Notes: a model not told the origin generated them from the sequence alone. Numbered from the stretch's first letter, positions 36,649-48,182 are shown. The stretch: 64,000 bases of DNA from Pseudoxanthomonas broegbernensis (GCF_014202435.1 NZ_JACHGU010000007.1:38477-102476); one strand, 5' to 3'. Numbers and translations: made by a program.

Positions 36649-38358
36649 TCAGCGCTTCATCGAGCTGAAGAACTCGTCGTTGGACTTGGTGTTCTTCATC
36701 TTGTCGAGCATGAACTCCATCGCCCCGATCTCGTCCATCGGGTGCAGCAGCTTGCGCAGGATCCAGATCTTCTGCAGCAGCTCCGGCTCGATCAGCAGGT
36801 CCTCGCGGCGGGTGCCGGAGCGGTTGATGTCGATGGCCGGGAACACGCGCTTCTCGGAGATGCGGCGGGACAGGTGCACCTCGGAGTTGCCGGTGCCCTT
36901 GAACTCTTCGTAGATCACCTCGTCCATCTTGCTGCCGGTGTCGATCAGCGCGGTGGCGATGATGGTCAGCGAACCGCCTTCCTCGACGTTGCGCGCGGCG
37001 CCGAAGAAGCGCTTGGGCCGGTGCAGGGCGTTGGCGTCCACGCCGCCGGTCAGGACCTTGCCGGAGCTGGGCACGACGTTGTTGTAGGCGCGCGCCAGGC
37101 GGGTGATCGAGTCGAGCAGGATCACCACGTCCTTCTTGTGCTCGACCAGGCGCTTGGCCCGCTCGATCACCATCTCGGCGACCTGCACGTGGCGCGCGGC
37201 CGGCTCGTCGAAGGTGGAACTGATGACCTCGCCGCGCACGGTGCGCTGCATCTCGGTCACTTCCTCCGGGCGCTCGTCGATCAGCAGCACGATCAGGTGC
37301 ACGTCCGGGTGGTTGGTGGTGATGGCGGTGGCGACCTGCTGCATCATCATCGTCTTGCCCGCCTTGGGCTGGGAGACGATCAATGCGCGCTGGCCCTTGC
37401 CCTGCGGCGCCATCAGGTCGAGGATGCGGCCGGTGATGTCCTCGGTGGAGCCGTCGCCGCGCTCCAGGCGGAAGCGCTTGCGCGGGAACAGCGGGGTCAG
37501 GTTCTCGAACAGGACCTTGCCGCGGCTGGCTTCCAGCGGCTCGCCGTTGATCGTGTCGACCACGGCCAGGGCGAAGTAGCGCTCGCCGTCCTTGGGCCAG
37601 CGGATACGGCCGGACAGGTGGTCGCCGGTGCGCAGGTTGAAGCGGCGGATCTGGCTGGGCGAGATGTAGGTGTCGTCCGGGCCGGCCAGGTAGCTGGCCT
37701 CGGCCGCGCGCAGGAAGCCGAAGCCGTCCGGCAGGATCTCCAGCACGCCGTCGGCGGCCACGCCCTCGCCATGGCGGGTCAGCACCTTGAGCAGGGCGAA
37801 GATCACGTCCTGCTTGCGGGCGCGGGCCACGCCCTCCTGGATCTGCAACTGCTCGGCGATCTCCAGCAGCTTGTGCGCGGGCATGCGCTTGAGGTCGCTG
37901 AGCGAATACTGCGGGAAGCCTTCCGGCACGCTCGGGTGCGGCCGCGAGGGCGGCGCCTGGTTGTTGCCGTTGTCGTCCTGCATGCCGCCGTCGTCGCGGA
38001 AGCGGTCGCGCTGGCGGTCGCGGCGGTTGCGGAAGCGCTCGCGGCGGTTGTTGTTGTGGCGGCCGTCGCCGCCGCGCGCCTCGCCGTCTTGCGGCGGGTT
38101 GCCGCCGCCGTCGTCGTCGCCGCTGCCGGCGTTCTGGGCGGGCGCGGCCTCGGAGCCGGAGGATGCGGCCGGCGGCTGGATCGGGAGCGCCGGCTGGACA
38201 GGCGGGGTGGGGGCAGGGGCGGCAGGCGCCTCGGCGGCGGGCGAAGGCGAAGGTTCGCCCGCGCCGGCGCTCACCGGCTTGGGGGTGCGCTTGCGCGCGC
38301 GCTTCTCGGCGGGTGCGTCATCGCTCCCGGGCGCTTCAGGCAGGGTGTTGTCGGACAA
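36649..38358 (-). CDS. rho: Transcription termination factor Rho
   Basis: 569 residues from TTG 38358, with GAGGAA eight bases upstream and the expected start SDNTLPEAP. Residues 1-150 are a long low-complexity extension rich in Pro/Ala then Arg/Asn ([19 protein letters not shown]), as in other Xanthomonadaceae. The Rho core follows: [19 protein letters not shown] (N-terminal domain), the RNA-binding cold-shock fold, the P-loop [10 protein letters not shown], Walker [16 protein letters not shown] and the Q/R-loop region. It is a hexameric RNA helicase ending transcripts. The track-length frame to 38499 is upstream leader. Confidence 0.96.
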   Translation of the reverse strand: MSDNTLPEAPGSDDAPAEKRARKRTPKPVSAGAGEPSPSPAAEAPAAPAPTPPVQPALPIQPPAASSGSEAAPAQNAGSGDDDGGGNPPQDGEARGGDGRHNNNRRERFRNRRDRQRDRFRDDGGMQDDNGNNQAPPSRPHPSVPEGFPQYSLSDLKRMPAHKLLEIAEQLQIQEGVARARKQDVIFALLKVLTRHGEGVAADGVLEILPDGFGFLRAAEASYLAGPDDTYISPSQIRRFNLRTGDHLSGRIRWPKDGERYFALAVVDTINGEPLEASRGKVLFENLTPLFPRKRFRLERGDGSTEDITGRILDLMAPQGKGQRALIVSQPKAGKTMMMQQVATAITTNHPDVHLIVLLIDERPEEVTEMQRTVRGEVISSTFDEPAARHVQVAEMVIERAKRLVEHKKDVVILLDSITRLARAYNNVVPSSGKVLTGGVDANALHRPKRFFGAARNVEEGGSLTIIATALIDTGSKMDEVIYEEFKGTGNSEVHLSRRISEKRVFPAIDINRSGTRREDLLIEPELLQKIWILRKLLHPMDEIGAMEFMLDKMKNTKSNDEFFSSMKR

Positions 38359-38489
38359 GACTGCGATTCCTCGCTGGAAGGTGCGAGCGCCCTGGGCGGG
38401 CGGATGGACTCGTGGGTGGGGTGCGCCGGGGCGTACGGATTTCCGTTTCCCGTCGGAGGTGCGGCCGCGGAAACCGGCCGGATGAAACG

Positions 38490-38519
38490 ACACTAGCACT
38501 GCTCCCGGGGCCGCGGCAA
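38490..38519 (-). promoter_or_regulatory. Possible rho promoter
   Basis: Minus strand TTGCCG (38519-38514), 18 bases, TAGTGT (38495-38490). It would give a leader of about 125 bases before the TTG start; long leaders are usual for rho, which controls its own termination. Confidence 0.4.
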
Positions 38520-38593
38520 GCGGGTCGAGGCCCCGGTTCAGGCGCGGGCAGGACGGCGTTCCCCGGGCCGTCCCGCCGCGCCGGGCGGCAGAG

Positions 38594-38932
38594 TCAGGCT
38601 GCCGCGCCCAGGGTCTTGTCGATCATCTGGGTGAGCTGGCCCTTGCCGACCGCGCCGACCTGGGTGGCCTGGACCTGGCCGCCCTTGAACAGCAGCAGCA
38701 TCGGGATCGAGCGCACGTGGTACTTGATCGCGGTGGCGCGGTTCTGGTCGATGTTGACCTTGGCCACCTTCATCCGGCCGTCGTAGGCCTGCGCCAGTTC
38801 GTCGACGATCGGCGAGATCATCTTGCACGGACCGCACCATTCGGCCCAGAAATCGACCAGGACCGGTTCCTGGGACTGCAGCACGGCGCTGTCGAAATCG
38901 GCGTCGCCGATATGCATCACCTTATCGTTCAC
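38594..38932 (-). CDS. trxA: Thioredoxin 1
   Basis: 112 residues from GTG 38932 ([17 protein letters not shown]). Active site [10 protein letters not shown], cis-Pro loop [12 protein letters not shown]. It reduces cytoplasmic disulfides and supplies ribonucleotide reductase. The GTG is chosen over the longer frame because Xanthomonas thioredoxins start at this point and GGAG precedes it. Upstream of rho on the same strand and divergent from rhlB, as in E. coli. Confidence 0.96.
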   Translation of the reverse strand: MNDKVMHIGDADFDSAVLQSQEPVLVDFWAEWCGPCKMISPIVDELAQAYDGRMKVAKVNIDQNRATAIKYHVRSIPMLLLFKGGQVQATQVGAVGKGQLTQMIDKTLGAAA

Positions 38933-38993
38933 TTGGGGGGTCTCCGTGGGGATTGCCTGCGGACGGGCCAGCGGGCGGGCCCGGCGCATTGGG

Positions 38994-39023
38994 TTAAACT
39001 GGGGCGTTCCGTAGAGTTGTCAA
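38994..39023 (-). promoter_or_regulatory. trxA promoter
   Basis: Minus strand perfect -35 TTGACA (39023-39018), 18 bases, then GTTTAA (38999-38994). The leader would be about 55 bases. Confidence 0.5.
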
Positions 39024-39144
39024 GGGGCCGTCGTCCCCACGACGGCCGCGCAACCCGGGGCCGCGCGCAGTGTGCGGCGACCGGGAATCCGATGCAAGAC
39101 CGCCGCCCGCGCCATGCCGCAGCGGGCCTCACGAAGAATGGATG

Positions 39145-40866
39145 ATGAGCGACAAACCGCTGACCGACGTAGCTTTTTCCTCGTTCGACCTGCACCCGGC
39201 GCTGCTTGCCGGGCTCGAGTCGGCTGGCTTCACCCGCTGCACCCCGATCCAGGCGCTGACCCTGCCGATCGCCCTGCCGGGCCGCGATGTCGCCGGCCAG
39301 GCCCAGACCGGCACCGGCAAGACCCTGGCCTTCCTGGTGACGGTGATGAACCGCCTGCTGACCCGCCCGGCGCTGGCCGAGCGCAAGCCGGAGGACCCGC
39401 GCGCGCTGATCCTGGCGCCCACCCGCGAGCTGGCGATCCAGATCCACAAGGACGCGGTCAAGTTCGGCTCCGAGCTGGGCCTGCGCTTCGCCCTGGTCTA
39501 CGGCGGGGTGGACTACGACAAGCAGCGCGAGCTGCTGCAGAAGGGCGTGGACGTGATCATCGCCACCCCGGGCCGGCTGATCGACTACGTCAAGCAGCAC
39601 AAGGTGGTCTCCCTGCACGCCTGCGAGGTCTGCGTGCTGGACGAGGCCGACCGCATGTTCGACCTGGGCTTCATCAAGGACATCCGGTTCCTGCTGCGGC
39701 GCATGCCGATCCGCACCGAGCGCCAGACCCTGCTGTTCTCGGCCACCCTGAGCCACCGGGTGCTGGAGCTGGCCTACGAGCACATGAACGAGCCCGAGAA
39801 GCTCGTCGCGGAGACCGAGTCCATCACCGCCGCGCGCGTGCGCCAGCGCATGTACTTCCCCTCCGACGAGGAGAAGCTGCCGCTGCTGCTGGGCCTGCTC
39901 TCGCGCAGCGAGGGCGCGCGCACCATGGTGTTCGTCAACACCAAGGCCTTCGTCGAGCGCGTGGCGCGCGCGCTGGAGCGGGCCGGCTACCGGGTCGGCG
40001 TGCTCTCCGGCGACGTGCCGCAGAAGAAGCGCGAGAGCCTGCTCAACCGCTTCCAGAAGGGCCAGCTCGAGATCCTGGTGGCCACCGACGTGGCCGCGCG
40101 CGGGCTGCACATCGACGGCGTCAGCTACGTCTACAACTACGACCTGCCGTTCGACGCGGAGGACTACGTCCACCGCATCGGCCGCACCGCCCGCCTGGGC
40201 GCGGAGGGCGACGCGATCAGCTTCGCCTGCGAGCGCTACGCCATGGGCCTGCCGGACATCGAGGCCTATATCGAGCAGAAGATCCCCGCCGAGCCGGTGA
40301 CCGCCGACCTGCTGACCGCGCTGCCGCGTACGCCGCGCCCGCGGCCGGAGGGCGGGCAGGACGAGGGCGAGGAGAACGAGAGCATCGGCGAGATATTCCG
40401 CGAGGCCCGCGAGCAGCGCGCCGCAGACGAGGAACGCCGCGGCGGCGGCCGCGCGCGCGATGGGCGCGGCGGCGGGCGAAGCAGCAGCGGTAGCGGCGAG
40501 CGTCGCGACGGCGAGCGCCGGCCGCGGCGCAAGCCCAGGGCCGAAGGCGAGGCCGCCCCGGTCGCCGCCGGCGAGGCCGCCGCGCCGGAACGCGCCCCGC
40601 AGCCGGTCCCGCCGGTGCCGGCGGAAGGCCGGCCCGCGCCGGCCGATGCGGCGGGCGAGGGCGAGCGCGCCCCGCGCAAGCGCCGGCGCCGGCGTCGCGG
40701 CAAGCCGGTGGAGGGCCTGGCGGCCGAGAACAGCCAGGGCGCGTCGGGGTCGGCGAAGCCGTCGCCGGCGCGTTCGGCCTCGGCGCAACCGTCGCCGGCC
40801 GGCGGTGGCGACTCCTTGATCACCCGCATCGGCCGCAGGCTGCGTTCGCTGATCCCCGGAGGCTGA
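39145..40866 (+). CDS. rhlB: ATP-dependent RNA helicase RhlB
   Basis: 573 residues. DEAD-box motifs: Q motif near [56 protein letters not shown] and HRIGRTAR. After about residue 410 there is a 160-residue basic, Arg/Gly/Ala/Pro-rich disordered tail ending [16 protein letters not shown], typical of xanthomonad RhlB. In E. coli it is the degradosome helicase. Start chosen at ATG 39145 ([10 protein letters not shown]); an adjacent ATG at 39142 is equally in frame. Confidence 0.95.
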   Translation: MSDKPLTDVAFSSFDLHPALLAGLESAGFTRCTPIQALTLPIALPGRDVAGQAQTGTGKTLAFLVTVMNRLLTRPALAERKPEDPRALILAPTRELAIQIHKDAVKFGSELGLRFALVYGGVDYDKQRELLQKGVDVIIATPGRLIDYVKQHKVVSLHACEVCVLDEADRMFDLGFIKDIRFLLRRMPIRTERQTLLFSATLSHRVLELAYEHMNEPEKLVAETESITAARVRQRMYFPSDEEKLPLLLGLLSRSEGARTMVFVNTKAFVERVARALERAGYRVGVLSGDVPQKKRESLLNRFQKGQLEILVATDVAARGLHIDGVSYVYNYDLPFDAEDYVHRIGRTARLGAEGDAISFACERYAMGLPDIEAYIEQKIPAEPVTADLLTALPRTPRPRPEGGQDEGEENESIGEIFREAREQRAADEERRGGGRARDGRGGGRSSSGSGERRDGERRPRRKPRAEGEAAPVAAGEAAAPERAPQPVPPVPAEGRPAPADAAGEGERAPRKRRRRRRGKPVEGLAAENSQGASGSAKPSPARSASAQPSPAGGGDSLITRIGRRLRSLIPGG

Positions 40867-40953
40867 TCCGCGGCCGCGGCCCGGCCATGCGCATCCGGCG
40901 CCAGGAGGCGGCGGATGCGCGTGGAGGCGGTCGCACCGCGCGGGACGCCCCTG

Positions 40954-40959
40954 CATAAT
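40954..40959 (+). promoter_or_regulatory. ftsE -10 box, leaderless configuration
   Basis: CATAAT, six bases (CGGCGC), then ATG 40966. No ribosome binding site. Confidence 0.5.
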
Positions 40960-40965
40960 CGGCGC

Positions 40966-41652
40966 ATGAGCGTCCTGCGATTCGAGAGCGTCAGCAAGCA
41001 GTATCCCGGCGGCCATCCGGCGCTGGTGGACGTGAGCTTCGAGGTCGCCCAGGGCGAGATGCTGTTCGTCACCGGCCACTCGGGCGCCGGCAAGAGCACC
41101 CTGCTGCGCCTGATCCACCTGTCCGAGCGGCCCACCCGCGGCACCGTGCTGTTCGGCGAGCGCAACCTGCAGCGCGTGCGCGGCGGCAAGGTCGCCCTGC
41201 ACCGGCGTGCGGTCGGCGTGGTCTACCAGGACCATCGCCTGCTGACCGACCGCAGCATCGGCGAGAACGTGGCCCTGCCGCTGATCCTGCGCGGCACCCG
41301 GCGCGCGGAGATCGGCAAGCGGGTGCGCTCGGTGCTCGAGCGCATGGGCCTGGGCCATCGCGAGAAGGCGCTGCCCTGGCAGTTGTCGGCCGGCGAGCAG
41401 CAGCGCGTGGGCATCGCCCGGGCGATCGTCGCCGAGCCGCCGCTGCTGGTGGCCGACGAGCCCACCGGCAACCTCGACCCGGCGCTGGCCGCCGAGATCA
41501 TGGAGCTGTTCGCCGGCCTGCCCGAGCGCGGCACCAGCGTGCTGGTGGTCAGCCACGACCTGCCCCTGCTGCGGCGCATGCGCCGGCGCGTGCTGGTGCT
41601 GGACCACGGCCGCCTGGTCGACGACATCAGCCCGCAGGACCTGGCGGAATGA
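40966..41652 (+). CDS. ftsE: Cell division ATP-binding protein FtsE
   Basis: 228 residues. Walker A GHSGAGKSTLL, Q-loop region VVYQDHRLL, ABC signature LSAGEQQRVGIARA, Walker B LLVADEPTGNLD. With FtsX it forms the divisome ABC complex that controls peptidoglycan hydrolases at the septum. It overlaps ftsX by four bases (ATGA). Confidence 0.96.
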   Translation: MSVLRFESVSKQYPGGHPALVDVSFEVAQGEMLFVTGHSGAGKSTLLRLIHLSERPTRGTVLFGERNLQRVRGGKVALHRRAVGVVYQDHRLLTDRSIGENVALPLILRGTRRAEIGKRVRSVLERMGLGHREKALPWQLSAGEQQRVGIARAIVAEPPLLVADEPTGNLDPALAAEIMELFAGLPERGTSVLVVSHDLPLLRRMRRRVLVLDHGRLVDDISPQDLAE

Positions 41653-42611
41653 GGACGGGCAAGGCCAACGCCAAGGCCGCACCCGCCGCGCGGGCGCCGT
41701 CGCGGCCGCGCGTGTGGCTGGACCAGCACCTGCACAGCCTGGCCTTCAGCCTGGGCCGGGCGGCGCGCAAGCCATGGGCCACGCTGCTGACGGTGGCGGT
41801 GATGGGGCTGGCCCTGGCGCTGCCGCTGGGCCTGTCGATCGTGATGGACAACCTGCATCACTTCACCGGCAGCGTGCAGCAATCGCGCGAGATCGGCGTG
41901 TTCCTGAAGATGGACGTGGACGCGCGGGCGGCAGCGGAACTGGCCCGCTCCCTGGGCGCGCGCGCGGACGTGGCCGCGGTGGAAGTGCGTACGCCGGAAC
42001 AGGCGCTGGATGAGTTCCGCGACGGCAGCGGCCTGGGCGAGGCGATCGACGCGCTGGGCCAGAACCCGCTGCCGACGCTGCTGGTGGTCGCGCCGCGGGG
42101 CGACGACGACGCGGGCCTAGCCCGGGCGCTGGCGGCGCTGCCGCAGGCCGACCTGGTCCAGCACGATGCGGTCTGGCGCAGGCGCCTGGATGCCTGGCTG
42201 GGCTTCGGCCAGCGCGCGGTCCAGGTGCTGTCGGTACTGCTGGGCCTGGGCGCGCTGCTGGTGGTCGGCAACACGGTGCGCCTGGACATCCAGTCGCGGC
42301 GCGAGGAGATCGGCGTGCTGCAGTTGCTGGGCGCCAGCGACGGCTTCATCCGCCGTCCGTTCCTCTACCTGGGCGTGTGGTACGGGCTCGGGGCCGGGCT
42401 GCTGGCGCTGGGCCTGATCGCCGCCGCCGGCCTGGCCCTGCGCGAGCCGCTGGCCGCGCTCAGCGCCAGCTACGGCAGCCAGTTCGCGTTGAAGGGACTG
42501 GATGCCCTGCACTCGGGAATGGTATTGGTGGGGACCATTCTGCTGGGATGGCTGGGCGCCTGGGCGGTCACCGGCCACTTCCTGCGCCAGACCCGCCCCA
42601 CGGAGACCTGA
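41649..42611 (+). CDS. ftsX: Cell division permease FtsX
   Basis: 320 residues. Basic N-terminus, helix 1 near 42-65 (TLLTVAVMGLALALPLGLSI), a periplasmic domain (about 70-185), then three C-terminal helices in the FtsX/MacB pattern (VLSVLLGLGALLVVGNTVRLDIQ, GLGAGLLALGLIAAAGLAL, MVLVGTILLGWLGAWAV). Partner of FtsE. Its stop overlaps the start of the response regulator gene (TGATG), so three genes are translationally chained. Confidence 0.95.
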   Translation: MRTGKANAKAAPAARAPSRPRVWLDQHLHSLAFSLGRAARKPWATLLTVAVMGLALALPLGLSIVMDNLHHFTGSVQQSREIGVFLKMDVDARAAAELARSLGARADVAAVEVRTPEQALDEFRDGSGLGEAIDALGQNPLPTLLVVAPRGDDDAGLARALAALPQADLVQHDAVWRRRLDAWLGFGQRAVQVLSVLLGLGALLVVGNTVRLDIQSRREEIGVLQLLGASDGFIRRPFLYLGVWYGLGAGLLALGLIAAAGLALREPLAALSASYGSQFALKGLDALHSGMVLVGTILLGWLGAWAVTGHFLRQTRPTET

Positions 42612-43456
42612 TGGCCTCGCACGAGCTCAAGCACCTGATCAGCGATGCGCCGCGGGTGATGGTGGCCGACGGTTCCAAGCTGGTGCGCAAGCTGATCGTC
42701 GACGTGCTCAAGCGCGAGCTGCCGGGCGTGCAGGTGGTCGGCTGCTCCAGCATCGCCGAGGCGCGCGCGGCGCTGGAGGCCGGAGCGGTGGACCTGGTCA
42801 CCACCGCGCTGTCGCTGCCCGACGGCGATGGCCTGGAGCTGGCGCGCAGCGTGCGCGAGGCCGCCGGCCAGGCCTACGTGCCGGTGATCGTGGTGTCCGG
42901 CGACGCCCAGCAGCACCTGGTGGAGCGCCGCTTCACCGAGTACGTCACCGACTACTTCGACAAGTCGCTGGGCCACGAGGCCCTGGCCGAGTTCATCCGC
43001 GGCTACGTGCAGCCGCAGGCGATCCCCGGCGCGGTCGTGCTCTACATCGAGGACAGCCGGGTGGTCGCCGAGGCGACCAAGCGCATGCTCGAACGCCAGC
43101 AGCTCGACGTGATCCACGTGCTCACCGCCGAGGAGGCCTTCGGCCTGCTCACCGCCGAGTCGCTGGGCCGCACCGAGCGCCGGATCGACCTGGTGCTCAC
43201 CGACGTGACCTTGAAGGGCGAGCTGAGCGGGCGCGACGTGGTCGAGCGCATCCGCATCGACTTCGGCTACGGCAAGCGCCACCTGCCGGTGCTGGTGATG
43301 ACCGGCGACGCCAACCGCCGCAACCAGTCCGAACTGCTGCACGCCGGCGCCAACGACCTGGTGCAGAAGCCCATCGAGGAGCGGCTGCTGGTGACCAAGG
43401 TGCTGTTCCAACTGCGCCTGGCGCGGCTGGACGGCGGTGGCGCCAGGCCGGAGTGA
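42611..43456 (+). CDS. Two-receiver response regulator, first receiver degenerate
   Basis: 281 residues, two CheY-like domains and no output domain. Receiver 1 (about 14-130) keeps an acidic patch (VADGSK) and Lys (DKSLG), but the phospho-acceptor position in DLVTTALSLPDGDG is Ala 66. Receiver 2 (about 142-275) is complete: IEDS (147-150), phospho-Asp 198 in LVLTDV, MTGD and Lys 253 in VQKPIEE. It is translationally coupled to ftsX. The function is unknown; it could act as a phosphate-sensitive adaptor, possibly in division control. Confidence 0.88.
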   Translation: MASHELKHLISDAPRVMVADGSKLVRKLIVDVLKRELPGVQVVGCSSIAEARAALEAGAVDLVTTALSLPDGDGLELARSVREAAGQAYVPVIVVSGDAQQHLVERRFTEYVTDYFDKSLGHEALAEFIRGYVQPQAIPGAVVLYIEDSRVVAEATKRMLERQQLDVIHVLTAEEAFGLLTAESLGRTERRIDLVLTDVTLKGELSGRDVVERIRIDFGYGKRHLPVLVMTGDANRRNQSELLHAGANDLVQKPIEERLLVTKVLFQLRLARLDGGGARPE

Positions 43457-43483
43457 CCCAGTGCCGGCCATGAGCGAACACGC

Positions 43484-44209
43484 ATGAGCGAAGACGAGGA
43501 ACGCATCCGCCTGGAGCCATCGTGGAAGGCGCGCATCGGCGACTGGCTGCTGAGCCCGCGGATGCGCGAGCTGGCCGCGTTCCTGCGCCAGCGCAAGGCC
43601 GCCGGCGCGCGGGTGTATCCGCCCGGGCCGCGCATCTTCGCCGCCTTCGACGCCACCCCGTTCGATGCGGTCAAGGTGGTGATCCTCGGCCAGGACCCCT
43701 ACCACGGCCCGGGCCAGGCGCACGGGCTGTGCTTCTCGGTACTGCCGGGCGTGCCGGTGCCGCCGTCGCTGGACAACATCTTCAAGGAGATCGGCGCCGA
43801 ACTGGGCCTGCCGCGGCCGGACCACGGCTGTCTGCTGCCCTGGGCCAGGCGCGGCGTGCTGCTGCTCAACGCGGTGCTGACGGTGGAGCAGGGCCGGGCC
43901 GGCGCCCACCAGGGCAAGGGCTGGGAGGGCTTCACCGACCACGCCATCGAGGTCCTGGCGCGCGAGCGCGAGAACTTGGTCTTCATGCTGTGGGGCAGCT
44001 ACGCCCAGGCCAAGGGCAAGGTGATCGACCCGCGCCGGCACCGGGTGCTCAAGGCGCCGCACCCGTCCCCGCTGTCGGCGCACCGCGGCTTCATGGGCTG
44101 CGGCCATTTCGCCGCGGCCAACGAGTACCTGTCCCGTCACGGCCAGGCGCCGGTGGATTGGTCGCTGCCGCCGCGGGCCGAGGTCGAGGCGATGCTTGCA
44201 GGGGGTTGA
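43484..44209 (+). CDS. ung: Uracil-DNA glycosylase
   Basis: 241 residues, family 1. Catalytic water-activating loop VILGQDPYHGPGQAHG with Asp 71, GVLLLNAVLTVE, and the leucine-intercalation loop APHPSPLSAHRG with the catalytic His. It removes uracil from DNA to start base excision repair. A 10-base near-repeat creates a tiny upstream frame at 43470 that stops just before this ATG. Confidence 0.96.
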   Translation: MSEDEERIRLEPSWKARIGDWLLSPRMRELAAFLRQRKAAGARVYPPGPRIFAAFDATPFDAVKVVILGQDPYHGPGQAHGLCFSVLPGVPVPPSLDNIFKEIGAELGLPRPDHGCLLPWARRGVLLLNAVLTVEQGRAGAHQGKGWEGFTDHAIEVLARERENLVFMLWGSYAQAKGKVIDPRRHRVLKAPHPSPLSAHRGFMGCGHFAAANEYLSRHGQAPVDWSLPPRAEVEAMLAGG

Positions 44210-44263
44210 TTGCCGGCGGCTGGCCGCGGCGAGGCCTCGTTACCCTGTATTAATTCAACAAAA

Positions 44264-44284
44264 ATAGAACAATAAGGGCTCTAT
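44264..44284 (+). promoter_or_regulatory. Possible LysR-type operator before the pirin gene
   Basis: ATAGA, eleven bases, TCTAT: an inverted repeat with the T-N11-A geometry of LysR-family sites. It sits in an AT-rich island (44239-44300) unlike the rest of the window, which also contains TATTAAT at 44248-44254. No LysR gene is adjacent. Confidence 0.35.
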
Positions 44285-44370
44285 TCATGGGTTTATCCCA
44301 GGGGGAGGGGCGATCATGATGGGCGCCATCCGCCGGGAACGTCCCGGCCCCACCCTGCTGGAGGTGCCTC

Positions 44371-45081
44371 GTGATCACCCTGCGCCCGGCCGCCGAGCGC
44401 GGCCACGCCAACCATGGCTGGCTGGATTCCCGGCACAGCTTCTCCTTCGCCGACTACGTGGACCCCGCGCACGTGCAATGGGGTCCGCTGCGGGTGATCA
44501 ACGAGGACCGGGTGGCCGCCGGCCAGGGCTTCGGCACCCATGGCCACCGCGACATGGAGATCATCAGCTACGTGCTGGAAGGCGCGCTGGCGCACAAGGA
44601 CTCGATGGGCAACGTGGCGACCATCGTCCCCGGCGAGGTGCAGCGGATGAGCGCCGGTACCGGCGTGACCCACTCCGAGTTCAACTACGACAGCGCCGGC
44701 ACCACCCATTTCCTGCAGATATGGATCCTGCCCGATCGCACCGGCATCGCCCCCGGATACGAGCAGAAGCGCTTCGACGCCGCCGACAAGCGCGGCCGGC
44801 TGCGGCTGGTGGTGAGCCCGGAAGGCGCCGAGGGTTCGCTGCGCATCCACCAGGACGCGCGGATGTACGCCGGCTTGTTCGACGGAGCCGAATCGGCGGC
44901 GCTGGCCATCGCCCCGGGCCGGCTGGCCTACCTGCACCTGGTGCGCGGCCGGGCCACGGTCAACGGCCACCCGCTGGCCGCGGGCGACGCGTTGCTGTAC
45001 CGCGACGAGCCGCAGGTGGAGGTGGAAGCCGGCCAGGCCGCCGAGGTGCTGGTGTTCGACCTGCCGCCGGCCGGCGATTGA
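44371..45081 (+). CDS. Pirin family protein
   Basis: 236 residues, bicupin. The N-terminal cupin has GTHGHRDMEI and THSEFN, supplying the His/His/His/Glu iron site, so the metal site is intact. YhaK-type bacterial pirins have been linked to oxidative stress and some to quercetinase activity. GTG start with GGAGG seven bases upstream. Monocistronic by appearance, with an AT-rich promoter region upstream. Confidence 0.93.
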   Translation: MITLRPAAERGHANHGWLDSRHSFSFADYVDPAHVQWGPLRVINEDRVAAGQGFGTHGHRDMEIISYVLEGALAHKDSMGNVATIVPGEVQRMSAGTGVTHSEFNYDSAGTTHFLQIWILPDRTGIAPGYEQKRFDAADKRGRLRLVVSPEGAEGSLRIHQDARMYAGLFDGAESAALAIAPGRLAYLHLVRGRATVNGHPLAAGDALLYRDEPQVEVEAGQAAEVLVFDLPPAGD

Positions 45082-45260
45082 TGGAGGCCGCCGCGCGCCG
45101 CGTCCCGGCAGGGAGGCTCACATCGTGTTGCGCCGCGGCGGGCATACTGCCCGAGCCAAGCCGTTCCGCTTCGTGCGCCCGCGCGCAAACCCTTGATTCG
45201 CGAAGGAACCCGAGGGCAAGGATCGTTCCACTGCTGCAATGCCGGGAACCTATCGGTGCG

Positions 45261-45287
45261 TTAGCAGTCCAATCCCCCGATTGCTAA
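45261..45287 (+). promoter_or_regulatory. CIRCE-like HrcA operator over the rpoH promoter
   Basis: TTAGCAGTC, nine bases, GATTGCTAA. The consensus CIRCE is TTAGCACTC-N9-GAGTGCTAA, so each arm differs at one position and the spacer is exactly right. It ends ten bases before the rpoH ATG and covers both a TTAGCA -35-like hexamer (45261-45266) and part of a TAAGAT -10 (45285-45290, 18-base spacer). Confidence 0.7.
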
Positions 45288-45297
45288 GATGACCGCC

Positions 45298-46176
<879 letters not shown>

Positions 46177-46214
46177 GCTGGCCGGCGCCGCTTTCGCGGC
46201 ATGGCGTGCGACGA

Positions 46215-46245
46215 GGATGGCCCGGGCGACCGGGCCATCCTTTTT
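46215..46245 (+). terminator. rpoH terminator
   Basis: GGATGGCCCG (46215-46224), six-base loop, CGGGCCATCC (46231-46240), then five T. Ten perfect base pairs. Confidence 0.92.
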
Positions 46246-46305
46246 CGTGGCGGGCGTGAACGCTTTACGTGCCGGACGGCCTGCGCCACCGCGACCCCCC
46301 GCAAG

Positions 46306-46332
46306 AAAAAGGCCCCGGTGGGAACCGGGGCC
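46306..46332 (-). terminator. Hairpin oriented as a minus-strand terminator
   Basis: GGCCCCGGT/ACCGGGGCC with a four-base loop. On the minus strand it is followed by five T. No gene reads toward it from the right on the minus strand, so it may block antisense transcription from the atp region. Apart from this and the rpoH terminator, 46177-46430 holds nothing I recognise. Confidence 0.6.
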
Positions 46333-46430
46333 GTGATGCCGGGCTGGGCCGACGAGGTTTTCCGTTCCGGCAGGGAATGCGACCGACGCAGCGGGGCAAA
46401 GTTCCGGCGCCTGCGGGCAACCTGTGGCGG

Positions 46431-46460
46431 TTGTCCCCTAAAATGCCCCGCTGCTATACT
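46431..46460 (+). promoter_or_regulatory. Promoter of the ATP synthase operon
   Basis: TTGTCC (46431-46436), 18-base spacer, TATACT (46455-46460). Start near 46467, 20 bases before the atpI ATG. Confidence 0.7.
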
Positions 46461-46486
46461 TCGGCGGCTCGGCGAGGCGCATCTCC

Positions 46487-46894
46487 ATGCAGCCGGCCTT
46501 CGCTTCCTCCGCAGGTATCCGTCACGTGCTGAATTCCGTTGCCGCAGGCCGGCGACAGGCCCGGCGTGCGATTGCCTGGCAGGCAGCGGCGACGCTGCTG
46601 GTCGTGCTGCCATGCCTCTGGCGAGGCGGCCTCTGGCCGGTGGCGGCGCTGGCCGGCGGTGCGGCGGTGATGCTGGCGGGCGGACTGGCGGCGTGGATCG
46701 CGCTGGGAGGCGGGGTCGGCGGCGCCGGACCGGCGGTGGCGCGGCTGCTGGCGGGAGTGCTGGCCAAGTGGCTGGTCGTGGTCGCGGCGCTGGCGCTGGG
46801 CATGATCGGTTTCGGGCTGCCGCCGCCGCCGATGCTGGCCGCGGCCGTGGCCGCGCTGGTGGCGCAGGTATCGGCCCTGGCACTGGGCCGCTAA
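46487..46894 (+). CDS. atpI: ATP synthase subunit I (AtpI)
   Basis: 135 residues with four hydrophobic segments (AIAWQAAATLLVVLPCLW, VAALAGGAAVMLAGGLAAWI, LAGVLAKWLVVVAALALGMIG, MLAAAVAALVAQVSALALG). Poorly conserved accessory protein that helps c-ring assembly, assigned from position as first gene of the operon and from the helix pattern. Confidence 0.85.
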   Translation: MQPAFASSAGIRHVLNSVAAGRRQARRAIAWQAAATLLVVLPCLWRGGLWPVAALAGGAAVMLAGGLAAWIALGGGVGGAGPAVARLLAGVLAKWLVVVAALALGMIGFGLPPPPMLAAAVAALVAQVSALALGR

Positions 46895-46954
46895 CGGCGC
46901 CCGCGGGCCGGCAACAGAACAACATCGGTGCGTTGAGAACAGGAAATCGGACCT

Positions 46955-48113
<1,159 letters not shown>

Positions 48114-48182
48114 CTGCCGGGCCGAAGACCCCGCAGGTCTGCCGCCGGTCCGCGACGCGGGTGCCGGCGGCGGCACGTAGGA

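Noticed and set aside
38359..38499. Extending Rho to an ATG at 38499
   Set aside because: The extra 47 residues do not match Rho, and TTG 38358 has a good ribosome binding site and the family start.
38929..41682. 917-codon minus-strand frame opposite rhlB and ftsE
   Set aside because: Antisense of two clear genes; translation is biased with no recognisable domain.
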